A stretch of DNA of 64,000 nucleotides from Flavobacterium frigoris (GTDB lineage Bacteria; Bacteroidota; Bacteroidia; Flavobacteriales; Flavobacteriaceae), in contig NZ_FOFZ01000002.1 in NCBI RefSeq assembly GCF_900111075.1, positions 186,001 through 250,000 on the forward strand, in the 5' to 3' direction. The number at the start of each line of letters is the position of its first letter. Positions within the stretch are counted from its first letter, which is position 1. The translations under genes and the position numbers were made by a program. This document shows positions 1-9,176 of the stretch, one piece after another. The notes beneath the pieces are model-generated. The model was not told the origin of the DNA. It did no database searches and saw nothing but the letters and a program-made list of their open reading frames with translations.

Positions 1-1
1 T

Positions 2-988
2 CTTAATGACCAATTAGTTGGGATAGCAATGACGCAGTATATCAATTTAAGTGAGCTAAACTCCTTTGGAGAAAGAGATCACTGTCTAAAAACAATAGTA
101 CGCGACTTTGTCTTTAAAAATTTCAGTTCGAATGTCCTAGTGATGGGTAACAATATGCTGACTGGTCAAAACGGATGGTGTTTCGGGTCAAAATTGCCAG
201 CATCAGAAGGATTAGCTTTATTAAAAAAAGCGACTGAGGAGTTAAAGATTAATTTCCACGCAAACGGTATAAAAATACATCTTACAATCTTTAAAGATTT
301 TGCTGAAGAAAGAGTTTCGTTTTTTAAAATACCCGAGTTTAAATTGTTTTTCCTGTTTACAACCCAACCTAATATGATTTTCAATATTAGGAATTCCTGG
401 TCTAGCTTTGATGATTATATAGCGGACCTATCTAAAAAATACCGCGATCAATACAAAAGAGCTCGAAAAAAAGCGGAAGGAATTTCGAAAAGGAAGTTAT
501 CTCTTGAAGAAATCACGAATTACAATGAAAGAATATTTGAATTGTATATGAATGTGGCTAAGAACGCGCCGTTCAATACTTTTTATTTAACTGAAAATCA
601 TTTTAAAACTTTAAAAACAGTATTAAAAGACAAATTTCTTTTTTATGGATACTTTGTTGGCGATGAACTAATTGGATTCAATACACTGATAAAAAACGGA
701 ACTGATATTGATACCTATTTTCTAGGTTATGACGAATTCTACCAACGCGAAAAAATGTTATACCTGAACATGCTCTACGACATGATAGGCTTCTCCATTA
801 ACAAAGGATACAGCCGTATTATTTTTGCTAGAACAGCATTAGAAATTAAAAGTTCTGTGGGAGCAAAACCCATGGATATGTTTGGAATGATGCAACATAG
901 CAATCCTATTTTAAATCTGTTCGTCTCCAAAACTTTTCGCTATTTTGAACCTAAAATGGAATGGAAGCAACGCAATCCCTTTAAATAA
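2..988 (+). CDS. GNAT/FemAB-like acyltransferase, 5' end cut off by the window
   Basis: The reading frame is open from base 2 with no stop before the first ATG at 29. The residues ahead of that ATG (Leu-Asn-Asp-Gln-Leu-Val-Gly-Ile-Ala) look like coding sequence, so the real start probably lies outside the window. The C-terminal half has the layout of a FemAB/GNAT-type acyl transferase: a basic stretch where the protein has KKYRDQYKRARKKA, then a strand-turn pattern around YGYFVGDELIGFNTL and a helix with FARTALEIKSSVGA. Such proteins move acyl or aminoacyl groups onto small molecules or wall precursors; no substrate can be read here. It ends 7 bp from a convergent lipid kinase gene. Family placement is by general resemblance only. 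Confidence 0.5.
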   Translation, partial: LNDQLVGIAMTQYINLSELNSFGERDHCLKTIVRDFVFKNFSSNVLVMGNNMLTGQNGWCFGSKLPASEGLALLKKATEELKINFHANGIKIHLTIFKDFAEERVSFFKIPEFKLFFLFTTQPNMIFNIRNSWSSFDDYIADLSKKYRDQYKRARKKAEGISKRKLSLEEITNYNERIFELYMNVAKNAPFNTFYLTENHFKTLKTVLKDKFLFYGYFVGDELIGFNTLIKNGTDIDTYFLGYDEFYQREKMLYLNMLYDMIGFSINKGYSRIIFARTALEIKSSVGAKPMDMFGMMQHSNPILNLFVSKTFRYFEPKMEWKQRNPFK

Positions 989-995
989 AGAAACA

Positions 996-1865
996 TCAAG
1001 GAATAGCAACTTTTAATTTGTAAGGAGAAATAGCTACATTCAGTTCTGTTTCTCTACCACAATATTCCCCGTCAATTTGAAAACTTACCGGTGAATGCAA
1101 TTTAATATTCGCTCGATCAGTTGAAATAATTTCTACATCTCCAGATTCGATTGGTATATTACCGGTAATAATTTTAGCAAAAATGCTCAAATCCAAATTT
1201 TTCAAAACTACCAATTCAAACTTTCCATCATTCATTATGCCCTCGGGATTAATAACTACACCTGTTCCGTATTTTTTAGAATTGGCTATAACTATCATTT
1301 GCGCTATACATTCTATTATTTGACCATTAGCAGTAATTGTGGCTGTGAATGGTTCTTCTTTATCGGCTAACGTATTATAAACTTGTAAAGCATACCCTAA
1401 CTTTCCATGCACAGCACTATTCTCGTAGTTTTTTATGAGTTCTGCATTTAATCCTAGATCACTAAGATGTAAACTATTCTTATCATTTATAACGATCATA
1501 TCCATTTCCATAAATGCATAATGAAAAGCTATTGGCAGGCTTTCCTCCAGTTTTTTAGGAATATTTAAATCTGTAGCTAATCCATTAGCAGAACCAGCTG
1601 GTATTATTCCGAAAATAACATCTACGCCTTCCAATGCTTCAGCGACTAATTTTATGGTTCCATCACCTCCGGCTACAATAACCCTTTCCGGTTTGAATGT
1701 ATCATATAAGCTCTTTATTTTAGAAATATCATCAATAGCTGTAGTGGTAAACAACACAAAATTCAACCCTTCCTTATCTGCAAAAAGCGAAGTTGCTTCA
1801 ATGATTTCTGATTTGTCAATCCCTCCCGCAACAGGGTTCACAATCAATACAATATTATTTTTCAC
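996..1865 (-). CDS. Diacylglycerol/lipid kinase family protein (YegS/DagK type)
   Basis: This is a 289-residue soluble protein of the DAGK catalytic family, which phosphorylates diacylglycerol or related lipids with ATP at the inner membrane surface. The N-terminal NPVAGG (residues 10-15) and the nucleotide-binding GGDGT (66-70) are intact, followed by an IPAGSANGLA loop (about 88-97) where the family usually has GTxNDFA. The length is normal for the family. It is divergent from an App1-type phosphatidate phosphatase 65 bp away, so enzymes catalysing opposite steps of phosphatidate turnover may share a promoter region. The exact lipid substrate is not certain. Confidence 0.85.
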   Translation of the reverse strand: MKNNIVLIVNPVAGGIDKSEIIEATSLFADKEGLNFVLFTTTAIDDISKIKSLYDTFKPERVIVAGGDGTIKLVAEALEGVDVIFGIIPAGSANGLATDLNIPKKLEESLPIAFHYAFMEMDMIVINDKNSLHLSDLGLNAELIKNYENSAVHGKLGYALQVYNTLADKEEPFTATITANGQIIECIAQMIVIANSKKYGTGVVINPEGIMNDGKFELVVLKNLDLSIFAKIITGNIPIESGDVEIISTDRANIKLHSPVSFQIDGEYCGRETELNVAISPYKLKVAIP

Positions 1866-1930
1866 CGTTTTATTTCTTTTATTGATTAAAAATAATTAAT
1901 TTTCAACAGACTTCAAAAGTAGTAAACAAA

Positions 1931-2899
1931 ATGAAACCGATCCTAAAATTATATCGTGGTTATGCAAATGAGCAAGAACTAATTGTGATGGGACATGTTT
2001 TTAAACCAACAAAAAAAAAGGAATACGATTTTCTTTCAAAAAATTTAAAAAATGCACGGTCAGTAATCGGTTTGTTTCGAATTAAAACACAAGCAAATGC
2101 AGACGTATACTTAGTCCATAATGATATAAATATACATACAAAAACGCTTGCTGACGGTTACTTCAAATTTTGCATCCCTTTAGAACAATGTTCTGATTAT
2201 GGCTGGATCGATTATGAAGTAAGTATCATTTATAAGAATGAAACTATAGTAACTAAAGAAAGCTACATCCGACCGCGGATAGGCAATTTAGGTATCATAT
2301 CTGATATTGATGATACATTTTTAGTTTCGTATACCCTTAATCCATTTAAAAAATTATACCATCTCTTATTCAGAAATGTCAACTCCAGAAAAGTTTTTGA
2401 AGATGTTGTCCCACATTTTCAAGCTTTAAGTTCTTCAGGCAGAGCCCATGTAGGGGAATTAAATGCTTTTTTTTACGTCTCAAGCAGTGAGTGGAATCTA
2501 TATCGATTTCTTGTGCTGTTTACAGAAATCCACAAATTACCTAAGGCTGTTTTACTTTTAAAAGACATTAAAACAAGTCTATTTAATTTCTTATGGTCGG
2601 GAAGAGGAGGTCACAATCACAAGTTTGAAAAAATAAAACACATTTTAGAATTCTATCCCAGTTTAAAGTATGTCTTGATAGGAGATGACTCTCAACATGA
2701 TCCTTTTTTATATGAAGCCATAAGCAAGATTTTCCCCATGACCGTGACAGCAGTTTATATACGGCAAACTGGAAAATACAAAAAAGACAAGGTAGCTAAA
2801 GTGCTGAAAAACCTAGAAACATTGGATGTTTCAGTGTGCTATTTTAAAAATAGTGCACAAGCGATTTCACATTCTAAGAAGACAGGTCTAATTTCATAA
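1931..2899 (+). CDS. App1-type phosphatidate phosphatase domain protein (DUF2183)
   Basis: This 322-residue protein has a HAD-like DIDDT motif at 125-129, within GIISDIDDTF. That matches the DxDxT catalytic signature of the App1/DUF2183 family, whose yeast member dephosphorylates phosphatidate to diacylglycerol. Later motifs (YVSSSEWNLY, LIGDDSQHD) fit the rest of a HAD-type active site. About 115 N-terminal residues form a beta-rich domain of the kind that precedes App1 domains. There is no signal peptide, so a cytoplasmic location is expected. The gene is divergent from a diacylglycerol kinase-like gene. Family assignment is firm; the physiological substrate is inferred. Confidence 0.8.
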   Translation: MKPILKLYRGYANEQELIVMGHVFKPTKKKEYDFLSKNLKNARSVIGLFRIKTQANADVYLVHNDINIHTKTLADGYFKFCIPLEQCSDYGWIDYEVSIIYKNETIVTKESYIRPRIGNLGIISDIDDTFLVSYTLNPFKKLYHLLFRNVNSRKVFEDVVPHFQALSSSGRAHVGELNAFFYVSSSEWNLYRFLVLFTEIHKLPKAVLLLKDIKTSLFNFLWSGRGGHNHKFEKIKHILEFYPSLKYVLIGDDSQHDPFLYEAISKIFPMTVTAVYIRQTGKYKKDKVAKVLKNLETLDVSVCYFKNSAQAISHSKKTGLIS

Positions 2900-2928
2900 A
2901 AAAGAATTTATTCTGTTCAAAGACGCAA

Positions 2929-3072
2929 TAGCCCAGATGACAATGAAATCCTTTTACAGCCTCGTTATATTTTTTCTTAGACTAAAAGAGCGACCTACGG
3001 AAGCTCCTTTTAGGCTTTAGAAAAAAATAAACGAGACCAGAAAGGATGTAATGAACAGCTGGAAAAAGCTCC
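2929..3072. repeat. Dispersed Flavobacterium-type intergenic palindromic repeat, copy A
   Basis: The stretch starts TAGCCCAGAT, continues AAATCCTTTT, has a central stem GAGCGACCTACGGAAGCTC flanked by AAAA and TTTT, and ends with AGAAAGGATGTAATGAACAGC then TGGAAAAAGCTCC. The same landmarks recur at 21181-21263 and 40455-40600, so this is one family. It fills the gap between two convergent genes and can fold as RNA. I recall similar elements from other Flavobacterium genomes, but that was not searched. Confidence 0.7.
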
Positions 3073-3098
3073 TAAAAAATTCTAAAACAACCTCTTAA

Positions 3099-5006
3099 TT
3101 AGGCTTTATCTATCTCATCTTGAACTTTTTCCCAATCTAAAAGTAATTTATCCAACTCTGCTTTCTTTTTATTGTATGCTTTAAAGAAAGAAGCATCTTC
3201 GATATTTTTATTGTAATTTGAAGCTAACATTTTGTCGTCATTCTGAATGTCTTTTTCTACTTGCTTAATTTGACTTTCAACTTTACTCAAACGATTCTGC
3301 AACGCTTTCCCCTTTTTTTGTTCTTCATACGAAGCTTTATTACTGTCCTTGGGAGCCGCTGCTTTAAGTGCATCTTTCTTCTCGACCTCACGCATATTTT
3401 CTAAATTACGCTGTTCTAAGAAGTAGTTAACATCTCCTAAGTATTCTTTTATCTTTTGATCTCTGAACTCATAAACAATGTTTGACATTCCCTGAAGAAA
3501 ATCCCTGTCGTGAGAAACCAGAAGTAAAGTTCCTTCATACTTTTGTAACGCTGCTTTTAAAACATTCTTAGATTTAATATCCAAGTGATTTGTAGGCTCA
3601 TCCATTACCAACACATTTATAGGCTGTAATAACAATTTACAAAGCGCCAGACGGTTTCTTTCTCCTCCTGAAAGTACTTTTACCTTTTTCTCTACATCGT
3701 CGCCACGAAAGAGGAATGAACCCAACATATCGCGCACTTTTGAACGATTGGTATCTGAAGCGGCATCTTCCATAGTTTGAAGTAAAGTAATCTCACCATC
3801 CAGATACTCCGCCTGATTTTGCGCAAAATAACCTACTTGTACATTGTGCCCTAACTTTATATCTCCTTCATATTCAAATTCATTGACTATCGCTTTAATG
3901 AAAGTTGATTTACCTTGTCCGTTTTGACCGACAAAAGCGATCTTACTTCCACGTTCTACCAACAGTGAAATGTCTTTTAAAATGGTTTTATCTCCATAGC
4001 TTTTTGTAACATGGTCTGCTTCAATTACCACTCTTCCGGGAACCTTAGAAAGTGGAAACGAAATATTCATCACAGAATTGTCATCTTCATCCACCTCTAT
4101 GCGTTCTATTTTATCCAGTTTCTTAATCATCGATTGTGCCATGGAAGCTTTGGATGCTTTGGCACGGAATTTTTCGATTAATTTTTCTGTCTCCTCGATT
4201 TTCTTGGCTTGATTTTTTTGTGTGGCCAATTGTTTTTCGCGTATTTCATGACGCAACTCTAAATATTGAGAATAAGGCTTATTGAAATCGTATGCTTTAC
4301 CCAATGAAATTTCTATTGTTCTATTGGTTACATTATCTAAAAACATCTTATCGTGAGAAACAATTACGACAACTCCAGCATAGTTACGTAAAAAACTTTC
4401 TAACCAAATGATACTCTCAATATCCAAGTGATTCGTAGGCTCATCGAGTAACAAAACATCATTAGCTTGCAATAATAACTTCGCTAATTCAATCCGCATA
4501 CGCCATCCTCCAGAAAAAGTTTCTGTTTGATTATTAAAGACTTCTCTTTTAAAACCTAAACCTAAAAGGATTTTTTCAGTATCTCCAACATAATTATATC
4601 CTCCCAACAATTCGAAACGATGCGTATAATCAGATAAATCCTCTATGATTTGACTGTACTCATCACTTTCATAATCAGTACGAGTCACCAATAAATGATT
4701 GATTTCTTCTAATTTCTTTTCTACAACTTTAATATCTATAAACGCCTCGTAAGCTTCTTCCAGTACCGTTCTTCCTTGCTCAAAATCAATATCCTGACGC
4801 AAAAAACCCATTCTCACTTCTTTTTCCTGTGCGATACTTCCTGAATCAGGAGCAAAATCTTTCGCTAAAATTTTAAGCATTGTAGATTTACCTGCACCAT
4901 TCTTTCCAACAAGACCAACACGGTCTCCGGCACCTAATCTAAAAGTAACTTCTTCAAATAAATAAGAACCCCCAAACGAGACAGATAAATTGTGTATATT
5001 AAGCAT
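3099..5006 (-). CDS. ABC-F family ATP-binding protein
   Basis: This is a soluble protein with two ABC ATPase domains and no membrane segments, typical of ABC-F factors that act on ribosomes. The first Walker A (GKNGAGKST) is at about 34-42 and the second (GQNGQGKST) at about 365. Both signature regions (SGGWRMRIELA and SGGERNRLALC) and both LLDEPTNHLD or VMDEPTNHLD Walker B motifs are intact. A charged linker joins the domains, and a lysine/glutamate-rich coiled coil ends the protein. I chose the ATG at 5006 because the next 31 upstream residues are not ABC-like and overlap the divergent gene; this gives 635 residues beginning MLNIHNLSVSFGG. The subtype (Uup, EttA or YheS-like) is not resolved. 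Confidence 0.92.
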   Translation of the reverse strand: MLNIHNLSVSFGGSYLFEEVTFRLGAGDRVGLVGKNGAGKSTMLKILAKDFAPDSGSIAQEKEVRMGFLRQDIDFEQGRTVLEEAYEAFIDIKVVEKKLEEINHLLVTRTDYESDEYSQIIEDLSDYTHRFELLGGYNYVGDTEKILLGLGFKREVFNNQTETFSGGWRMRIELAKLLLQANDVLLLDEPTNHLDIESIIWLESFLRNYAGVVVIVSHDKMFLDNVTNRTIEISLGKAYDFNKPYSQYLELRHEIREKQLATQKNQAKKIEETEKLIEKFRAKASKASMAQSMIKKLDKIERIEVDEDDNSVMNISFPLSKVPGRVVIEADHVTKSYGDKTILKDISLLVERGSKIAFVGQNGQGKSTFIKAIVNEFEYEGDIKLGHNVQVGYFAQNQAEYLDGEITLLQTMEDAASDTNRSKVRDMLGSFLFRGDDVEKKVKVLSGGERNRLALCKLLLQPINVLVMDEPTNHLDIKSKNVLKAALQKYEGTLLLVSHDRDFLQGMSNIVYEFRDQKIKEYLGDVNYFLEQRNLENMREVEKKDALKAAAPKDSNKASYEEQKKGKALQNRLSKVESQIKQVEKDIQNDDKMLASNYNKNIEDASFFKAYNKKKAELDKLLLDWEKVQDEIDKA

Positions 5007-5079
5007 GTATAATGATTTTATTCCTTTTCGAATGCGTAAATTTGCAACTCCAAAAAAGGAAAAATTAAATTTTTTGCAA

Positions 5080-5460
5080 ATGTTAAAAAAAGGATCCAAA
5101 CTATATAGTATTTTAACAGGAACTTGTCCTAAATGTCAGAAAGAAAGTATGTATTTAGATCAAAACCCACTCCATTTGGGTAATATTCTAAAAATGCACG
5201 AAAATTGCAGCCATTGTGGGTTGAAATACCAAATTGAACCTTCGTTTTTTTACGGCGCTATGTATGTAAGTTACGGACTAAATGTAGCGATTGGAATTGC
5301 TGCCTTTGTAATTTCGTATGTGCTATTGAATTCCTCTCTAAAAGTAGCTTTTATTTCAATAATAGCTTCTCTTCTAGTTCTATTTCCGCTTGTATTACGA
5401 TGGTCAAGAAATATATACATTAATATGTTTGTCTCTTATGATCCCACTTTTAAACAATAA
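5080..5460 (+). CDS. DUF983 family small membrane protein with zinc ribbon
   Basis: This 126-residue protein has two CxxC pairs near the N-terminus (CPKC and CSHC, about residues 16-47), suggesting a small zinc ribbon. Two hydrophobic helices follow (roughly 60-80 and 84-104). This is the DUF983 layout, whose function is not known to me. The ATG at 5080 is preferred to the earlier one at 4990: it starts MLKKGSKLYSIL like other members and removes an overlap with the divergent ABC-F gene. The stop lies 5 bp from the end of the convergent oxidoreductase gene, so transcripts may overlap there. Confidence 0.75.
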   Translation: MLKKGSKLYSILTGTCPKCQKESMYLDQNPLHLGNILKMHENCSHCGLKYQIEPSFFYGAMYVSYGLNVAIGIAAFVISYVLLNSSLKVAFISIIASLLVLFPLVLRWSRNIYINMFVSYDPTFKQ

Positions 5461-5465
5461 CAAAA

Positions 5466-6518
5466 TTATCTCTGTCCTTTCGGCAGAAATCTTTTTATAT
5501 CAATTGCGGCATCCAACGGAATATCATTTTCTATAGCATTATATAAAGCCTTAGCCATAGAGGGACCTAACATCACTCCTCTTGTACCTAATCCATTTAG
5601 TATATGTATCGACCCATACAACGAATGAGTCCCTACTAAGGGCCGTCTATCTTTTACTGTTGGTCGAACTCCAGCAAAATGCTCAACGATAGTAAAGTCA
5701 CAGCTAATAATTTCTTTAATTCTATCGATTAATTCCTGTTTACCTTCTGCTGTGACTACATCTGTTTTATCTTTCCAGTTGTAAGTTGCACCCACTTTAA
5801 AAAGGTCGTTGCCCAAAGGCAAAATAAAAACGCTTGTATTTACAATAACGTCCAGATCAAGATCAGGAGCTTTAACAATAAACAATTCTCCTTTTGTACC
5901 GTCTAATGGTAAATCCTTAAAATAAGGATTAGCATGCATCCCAAAACCCTCTGCAAAAATAATATGTCTTGCTTCAATATCTTTATATCGAATATCATTA
6001 CCCACAACACGCAACGATTCATAATCAAATGATTCTTCCCTGAATAAATTATTACTCAAAAGATACTTCTTATATTTTTTTAATAGAACAGCCGTATCAA
6101 CATGACCTGTCTGTAATACTTCTCCATAATTGAATGGAGAATCAATTCCCGAATATTTTTTCGTAATCAATTCTGTAGATAAAAATGGCGCCAATGTTAA
6201 TTTATCTGACGCTGCAAACCAATTATTTTGTTCTTCAATCGAAAAAAACTTCCTAAGAATAGGCTTCTTAAAATCGACTTTAGTTTTAAGTTTATCTTCC
6301 AAAATACTGTAGAACTCGTTCATCAAAACCAACTGCTCTTGTGCTTGCCATACTTCACTAAAACGTTTAAGAATTACTGGATTGTATAATCCACCTGCTA
6401 TCCTTGAAGAATTTTGAGAATTGTTATCCATCACTAAAATAGTTTTATTATGCTGTAACGCAATTTCAGAAAATCCAATACCAGCAAGACCCGAACCTAT
6501 AATTAAATAATCAATCAT
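5466..6518 (-). CDS. FAD-dependent oxidoreductase (DAO/DadA-like)
   Basis: This 350-residue protein has an N-terminal Rossmann dinucleotide-binding motif (GSGLAGIGFSE) right after the start, and a DAO-family second motif near the C-terminus (GLGTRGVMLGPSMAKAL). Between them lies a substrate domain with VRPTVKDRRPLVG, typical of amine or amino-acid oxidases and the oxidase half of MnmC. No substrate can be named. The ATG at 6518 (MIDYLIIGSG) is preferred over the longer frame, which adds ten aromatic residues ahead of the Rossmann strand. It lies downstream of gldN on the same strand, but a strong hairpin at 6591-6624 separates the two. Confidence 0.75.
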   Translation of the reverse strand: MIDYLIIGSGLAGIGFSEIALQHNKTILVMDNNSQNSSRIAGGLYNPVILKRFSEVWQAQEQLVLMNEFYSILEDKLKTKVDFKKPILRKFFSIEEQNNWFAASDKLTLAPFLSTELITKKYSGIDSPFNYGEVLQTGHVDTAVLLKKYKKYLLSNNLFREESFDYESLRVVGNDIRYKDIEARHIIFAEGFGMHANPYFKDLPLDGTKGELFIVKAPDLDLDVIVNTSVFILPLGNDLFKVGATYNWKDKTDVVTAEGKQELIDRIKEIISCDFTIVEHFAGVRPTVKDRRPLVGTHSLYGSIHILNGLGTRGVMLGPSMAKALYNAIENDIPLDAAIDIKRFLPKGQR

Positions 6519-6590
6519 ACTATAAAAGTAATAGTTAAAATAAAACACAAAGAAAGAACAATAAAAGAACTAACCTTAAAAATGAGGCAA

Positions 6591-6624
6591 AAAAAAACTC
6601 TTATCAATTACGATAAGAGTTTTT
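6591..6624. terminator. Rho-independent terminator downstream of gldN
   Basis: A perfect 9-bp stem (ACTCTTATC / GATAAGAGT, loop of six) is flanked by an A tract on one side and a T tract on the other, so it can work in both directions. It lies 24 bp past the gldN stop and should end the gldKLMN transcript before the FAD oxidoreductase gene. Confidence 0.85.
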
Positions 6625-6647
6625 CTATATTCTAATGAAAAACGAAA

Positions 6648-7541
6648 TTAATAATTCCACATATCTGATTCAAAATCACGTATTTTTTCTTTCACTCTTT
6701 CCGATTCTAGCAATTGATTCTGAGCATTATCTTTCATATACTCATCAATTGCTCTGTCTCCATATACATTTTCTTCTTTGTAAATAAAACTATTAAAGTG
6801 TCTAGAGTTCAATATTTGGTCAAAAGAAATCGGCATTGAAGAATTGGCATCATTAAAAGCTTTTGCCTCATGCAATACCTCTCTTGCAGCTGGGAAGAAA
6901 ATCCAAAATAATTCAATATAATCTTTTTCGTCACTGTTCATTGTATACACATCTGGAGTAACCGGACAAATACCCAACAAACGATATTTTAATTCACTTT
7001 GACGTTTATCAAAATACCAATATCCTTTAATTTTATATTGAGTAACATCCTGAGCTGTTAAATCAGATCGCATAATATATTCAGGAGAAACACTCTGTCC
7101 TGCATTTACTTGCTCTCTACCTGCATCAGTAGTATCGACACGACTTAAAGCACCTTGAATGTCCTTGTATGACTTTTTTGTATTAAAATAACTGTCAGAA
7201 TACACTTCTGTAATCGCACCGCTTTTTACAGCTTTGGTCAATACATCATACAATGAACGTCTGTCAGAACCAATATTTGCCGTATCGATAGGAAAATACA
7301 AAGCGAAATTAATTTTTTCACTAAGATCTATGATTTCCCATACGGTTTTACCCATCAAAATATCTCTATCATGCACGTAACCATAAGCCAATGGTTTATC
7401 ATTGTCTGATATGAGTTGCGCAGCAGTTTTAAGACCTATTTCATTTGGTGTTTTTGCATTTAGCAAATTAGATTGTGCAAAAGAAGAACAACCCCCAGCA
7501 ATGGAAATAACAACTAGTAAAAAATTTCTAACATTCATCAT
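6648..7541 (-). CDS. gldN: Gliding motility/type IX secretion protein GldN
   Basis: This periplasmic protein of about 297 residues is the last gene of the gldK-gldL-gldM-gldN set. GldN (PorN in Porphyromonas) associates with the GldK lipoprotein beneath the outer membrane and is required for type IX secretion and gliding. An N-terminal signal peptide is visible (VRNFLLVVISIAGGCSSFAQS), cleaved near AQS. The double ATG at 7541/7538 is chosen because the 13 residues in front of it are not signal-like and that region carries the gene gap. The body (LLGICPVTPDVYTMN, ELFWIFFPAAREVL) matches the family. It lies 47 bp after gldM and ends at a terminator. Confidence 0.93.
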   Translation of the reverse strand: MMNVRNFLLVVISIAGGCSSFAQSNLLNAKTPNEIGLKTAAQLISDNDKPLAYGYVHDRDILMGKTVWEIIDLSEKINFALYFPIDTANIGSDRRSLYDVLTKAVKSGAITEVYSDSYFNTKKSYKDIQGALSRVDTTDAGREQVNAGQSVSPEYIMRSDLTAQDVTQYKIKGYWYFDKRQSELKYRLLGICPVTPDVYTMNSDEKDYIELFWIFFPAAREVLHEAKAFNDANSSMPISFDQILNSRHFNSFIYKEENVYGDRAIDEYMKDNAQNQLLESERVKEKIRDFESDMWNY

Positions 7542-7588
7542 AATATAATTATAAGATATTGAAGTAGCCCTTAACGGCAACTTACTTA

Positions 7589-9127
7589 TTATTGTATTTC
7601 AAAAATAACTGGAGCCGTTCTAGGCAATAAATAACTACCTGCACCAACAAGCCTAGTTTTAATTTCCGAAATCGTAACTTGATCTCCTCTTCCTGCTTTA
7701 GAAAGAACCGACTTACACTGTGCATTTAACTTGTCCCCTTGAACAACCACTGTTGGCTGACCAGTAACTTTCAAATTAAATCCTAACACATTTAAACCAA
7801 CTTCAAAATCAAAATCTTCAAGTTTAGCACCAATTGTAGCAATCTCTAAATTCGATTTAGGTCCTTTAACGACACCTGTTTCTCCTCTAATGGTACCTGT
7901 GGGACCAGGAATACCTTTAATTCTATATACTCTTTTGTCATTTGCAACTTTTCCGTCAGACATTTTACCTGAAACACTAATTACAACTTCATTTCCTCCA
8001 CCTGGGCTCATATTGTACTTACCGTTTCCAACCTTAGTTAAACCAGGCGCGGAAGCAGAAACGTCACTATCAGAAATACCAGCAAAGGAAATAGACATTG
8101 GGTTTACAACACCTCTGTATACTACATTCATCTTATCTGCAGAAATCGTAGCTGAGTTAGGTCTTGGAACAACCACATACTTACCTTCAAATTTTAGAGG
8201 AACCGTTTTCCCGTCTTCAAGAAAAGAAAATTGTCCTGCTATTTTTTGCTCACCTACACCACCCGCCGTCATCGATATCACTGCCTGACCATTGACAATT
8301 TTTCCTGGGCCAGAAAAAGAAGTTGGTTTTGTATTATCGTCATATCTACCTAGAACTACCTTACCAGTAACAGCTTCGCCTTGAAAATAAGCGTTTTTAT
8401 CTAATACAACTATCGCTTGATAATTGTTATATGATGCAGCTGCAACAGCAGCTTTACCTAGCGCAGAACTATAAACATCCAATTCCGCTTTATTAATATC
8501 ATTTTGCCAAACCGACAGCTTTGCTACAGTCGCGATGGCTGGAAAGCCTTTAAAGTGATACGATAAAAATTTATCTTTTAATCCTTCTTTATTTTTAACA
8601 TCAGAAACATCAAACTTAGTTTCAATTTCTTTAATAATTGAAGTGTATTTTCTATCTGATCCTAAAGCAACCTTCATATCTGCTTTGTATCGCTCTATGC
8701 TAGCTATAATTTCGTTACCTTTTTTAGAGTAACCTTCTCCTGCAAACCAATCATCGATATTATCACCTTTATCCATTTCCTCATAAGGTAATTTTCCTGT
8801 TTCTGGATCTATTTCAAAACCTTTTGTAGCTTGTGCCTTTAAAGATGCAATATAATTAAAAAAATTATCTGTAATAGTTTTTACTTTATGAGCTGTCTCC
8901 GCAGCTACTATAAACTCACCTTTTGCCTCACCTGCCTTCGCTTCTAAAGCACTTAACATTTGCTCATTAGATAATTTAGAAGTTTCATTTGACGTTTCAA
9001 ATTTTTCATTCATCAATCCAAAACCTGAAATAACTTCTTTTGATACATTCATTGCCAACATAGCGATAAAAACCAGATACATAAGGTTTATCATCTTCTG
9101 TCTAGGGGTTAGTTTTCCTCCTGCCAT
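7589..9127 (-). CDS. gldM: Gliding motility/type IX secretion motor protein GldM
   Basis: This 512-residue protein has one N-terminal transmembrane helix (about 12-35, MINLMYLVFIAMLAMNV) and a long periplasmic part. GldM and GldL form the proton-powered rotary motor in the inner membrane that drives type IX secretion and gliding; GldM's periplasmic domains reach to the GldK/GldN ring. Arg9, shown to matter in the Flavobacterium johnsoniae motor, is present (TPRQKM). The C-terminal half is beta-rich, as expected for its stacked periplasmic domains. It lies 49 bp after gldL in the same direction. Identification is firm. Confidence 0.96.
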   Translation of the reverse strand: MAGGKLTPRQKMINLMYLVFIAMLAMNVSKEVISGFGLMNEKFETSNETSKLSNEQMLSALEAKAGEAKGEFIVAAETAHKVKTITDNFFNYIASLKAQATKGFEIDPETGKLPYEEMDKGDNIDDWFAGEGYSKKGNEIIASIERYKADMKVALGSDRKYTSIIKEIETKFDVSDVKNKEGLKDKFLSYHFKGFPAIATVAKLSVWQNDINKAELDVYSSALGKAAVAAASYNNYQAIVVLDKNAYFQGEAVTGKVVLGRYDDNTKPTSFSGPGKIVNGQAVISMTAGGVGEQKIAGQFSFLEDGKTVPLKFEGKYVVVPRPNSATISADKMNVVYRGVVNPMSISFAGISDSDVSASAPGLTKVGNGKYNMSPGGGNEVVISVSGKMSDGKVANDKRVYRIKGIPGPTGTIRGETGVVKGPKSNLEIATIGAKLEDFDFEVGLNVLGFNLKVTGQPTVVVQGDKLNAQCKSVLSKAGRGDQVTISEIKTRLVGAGSYLLPRTAPVIFEIQ

Positions 9128-9176
9128 ATTTTCTAATAATTAGTTAGTTGTTATATTTTGTATAGTTCGAAACTAA

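Noticed and set aside
7890..8288. 132-codon frame opposite gldM
   Set aside because: It lies wholly inside a well-identified gene and its Pro/Thr-rich product resembles nothing known.
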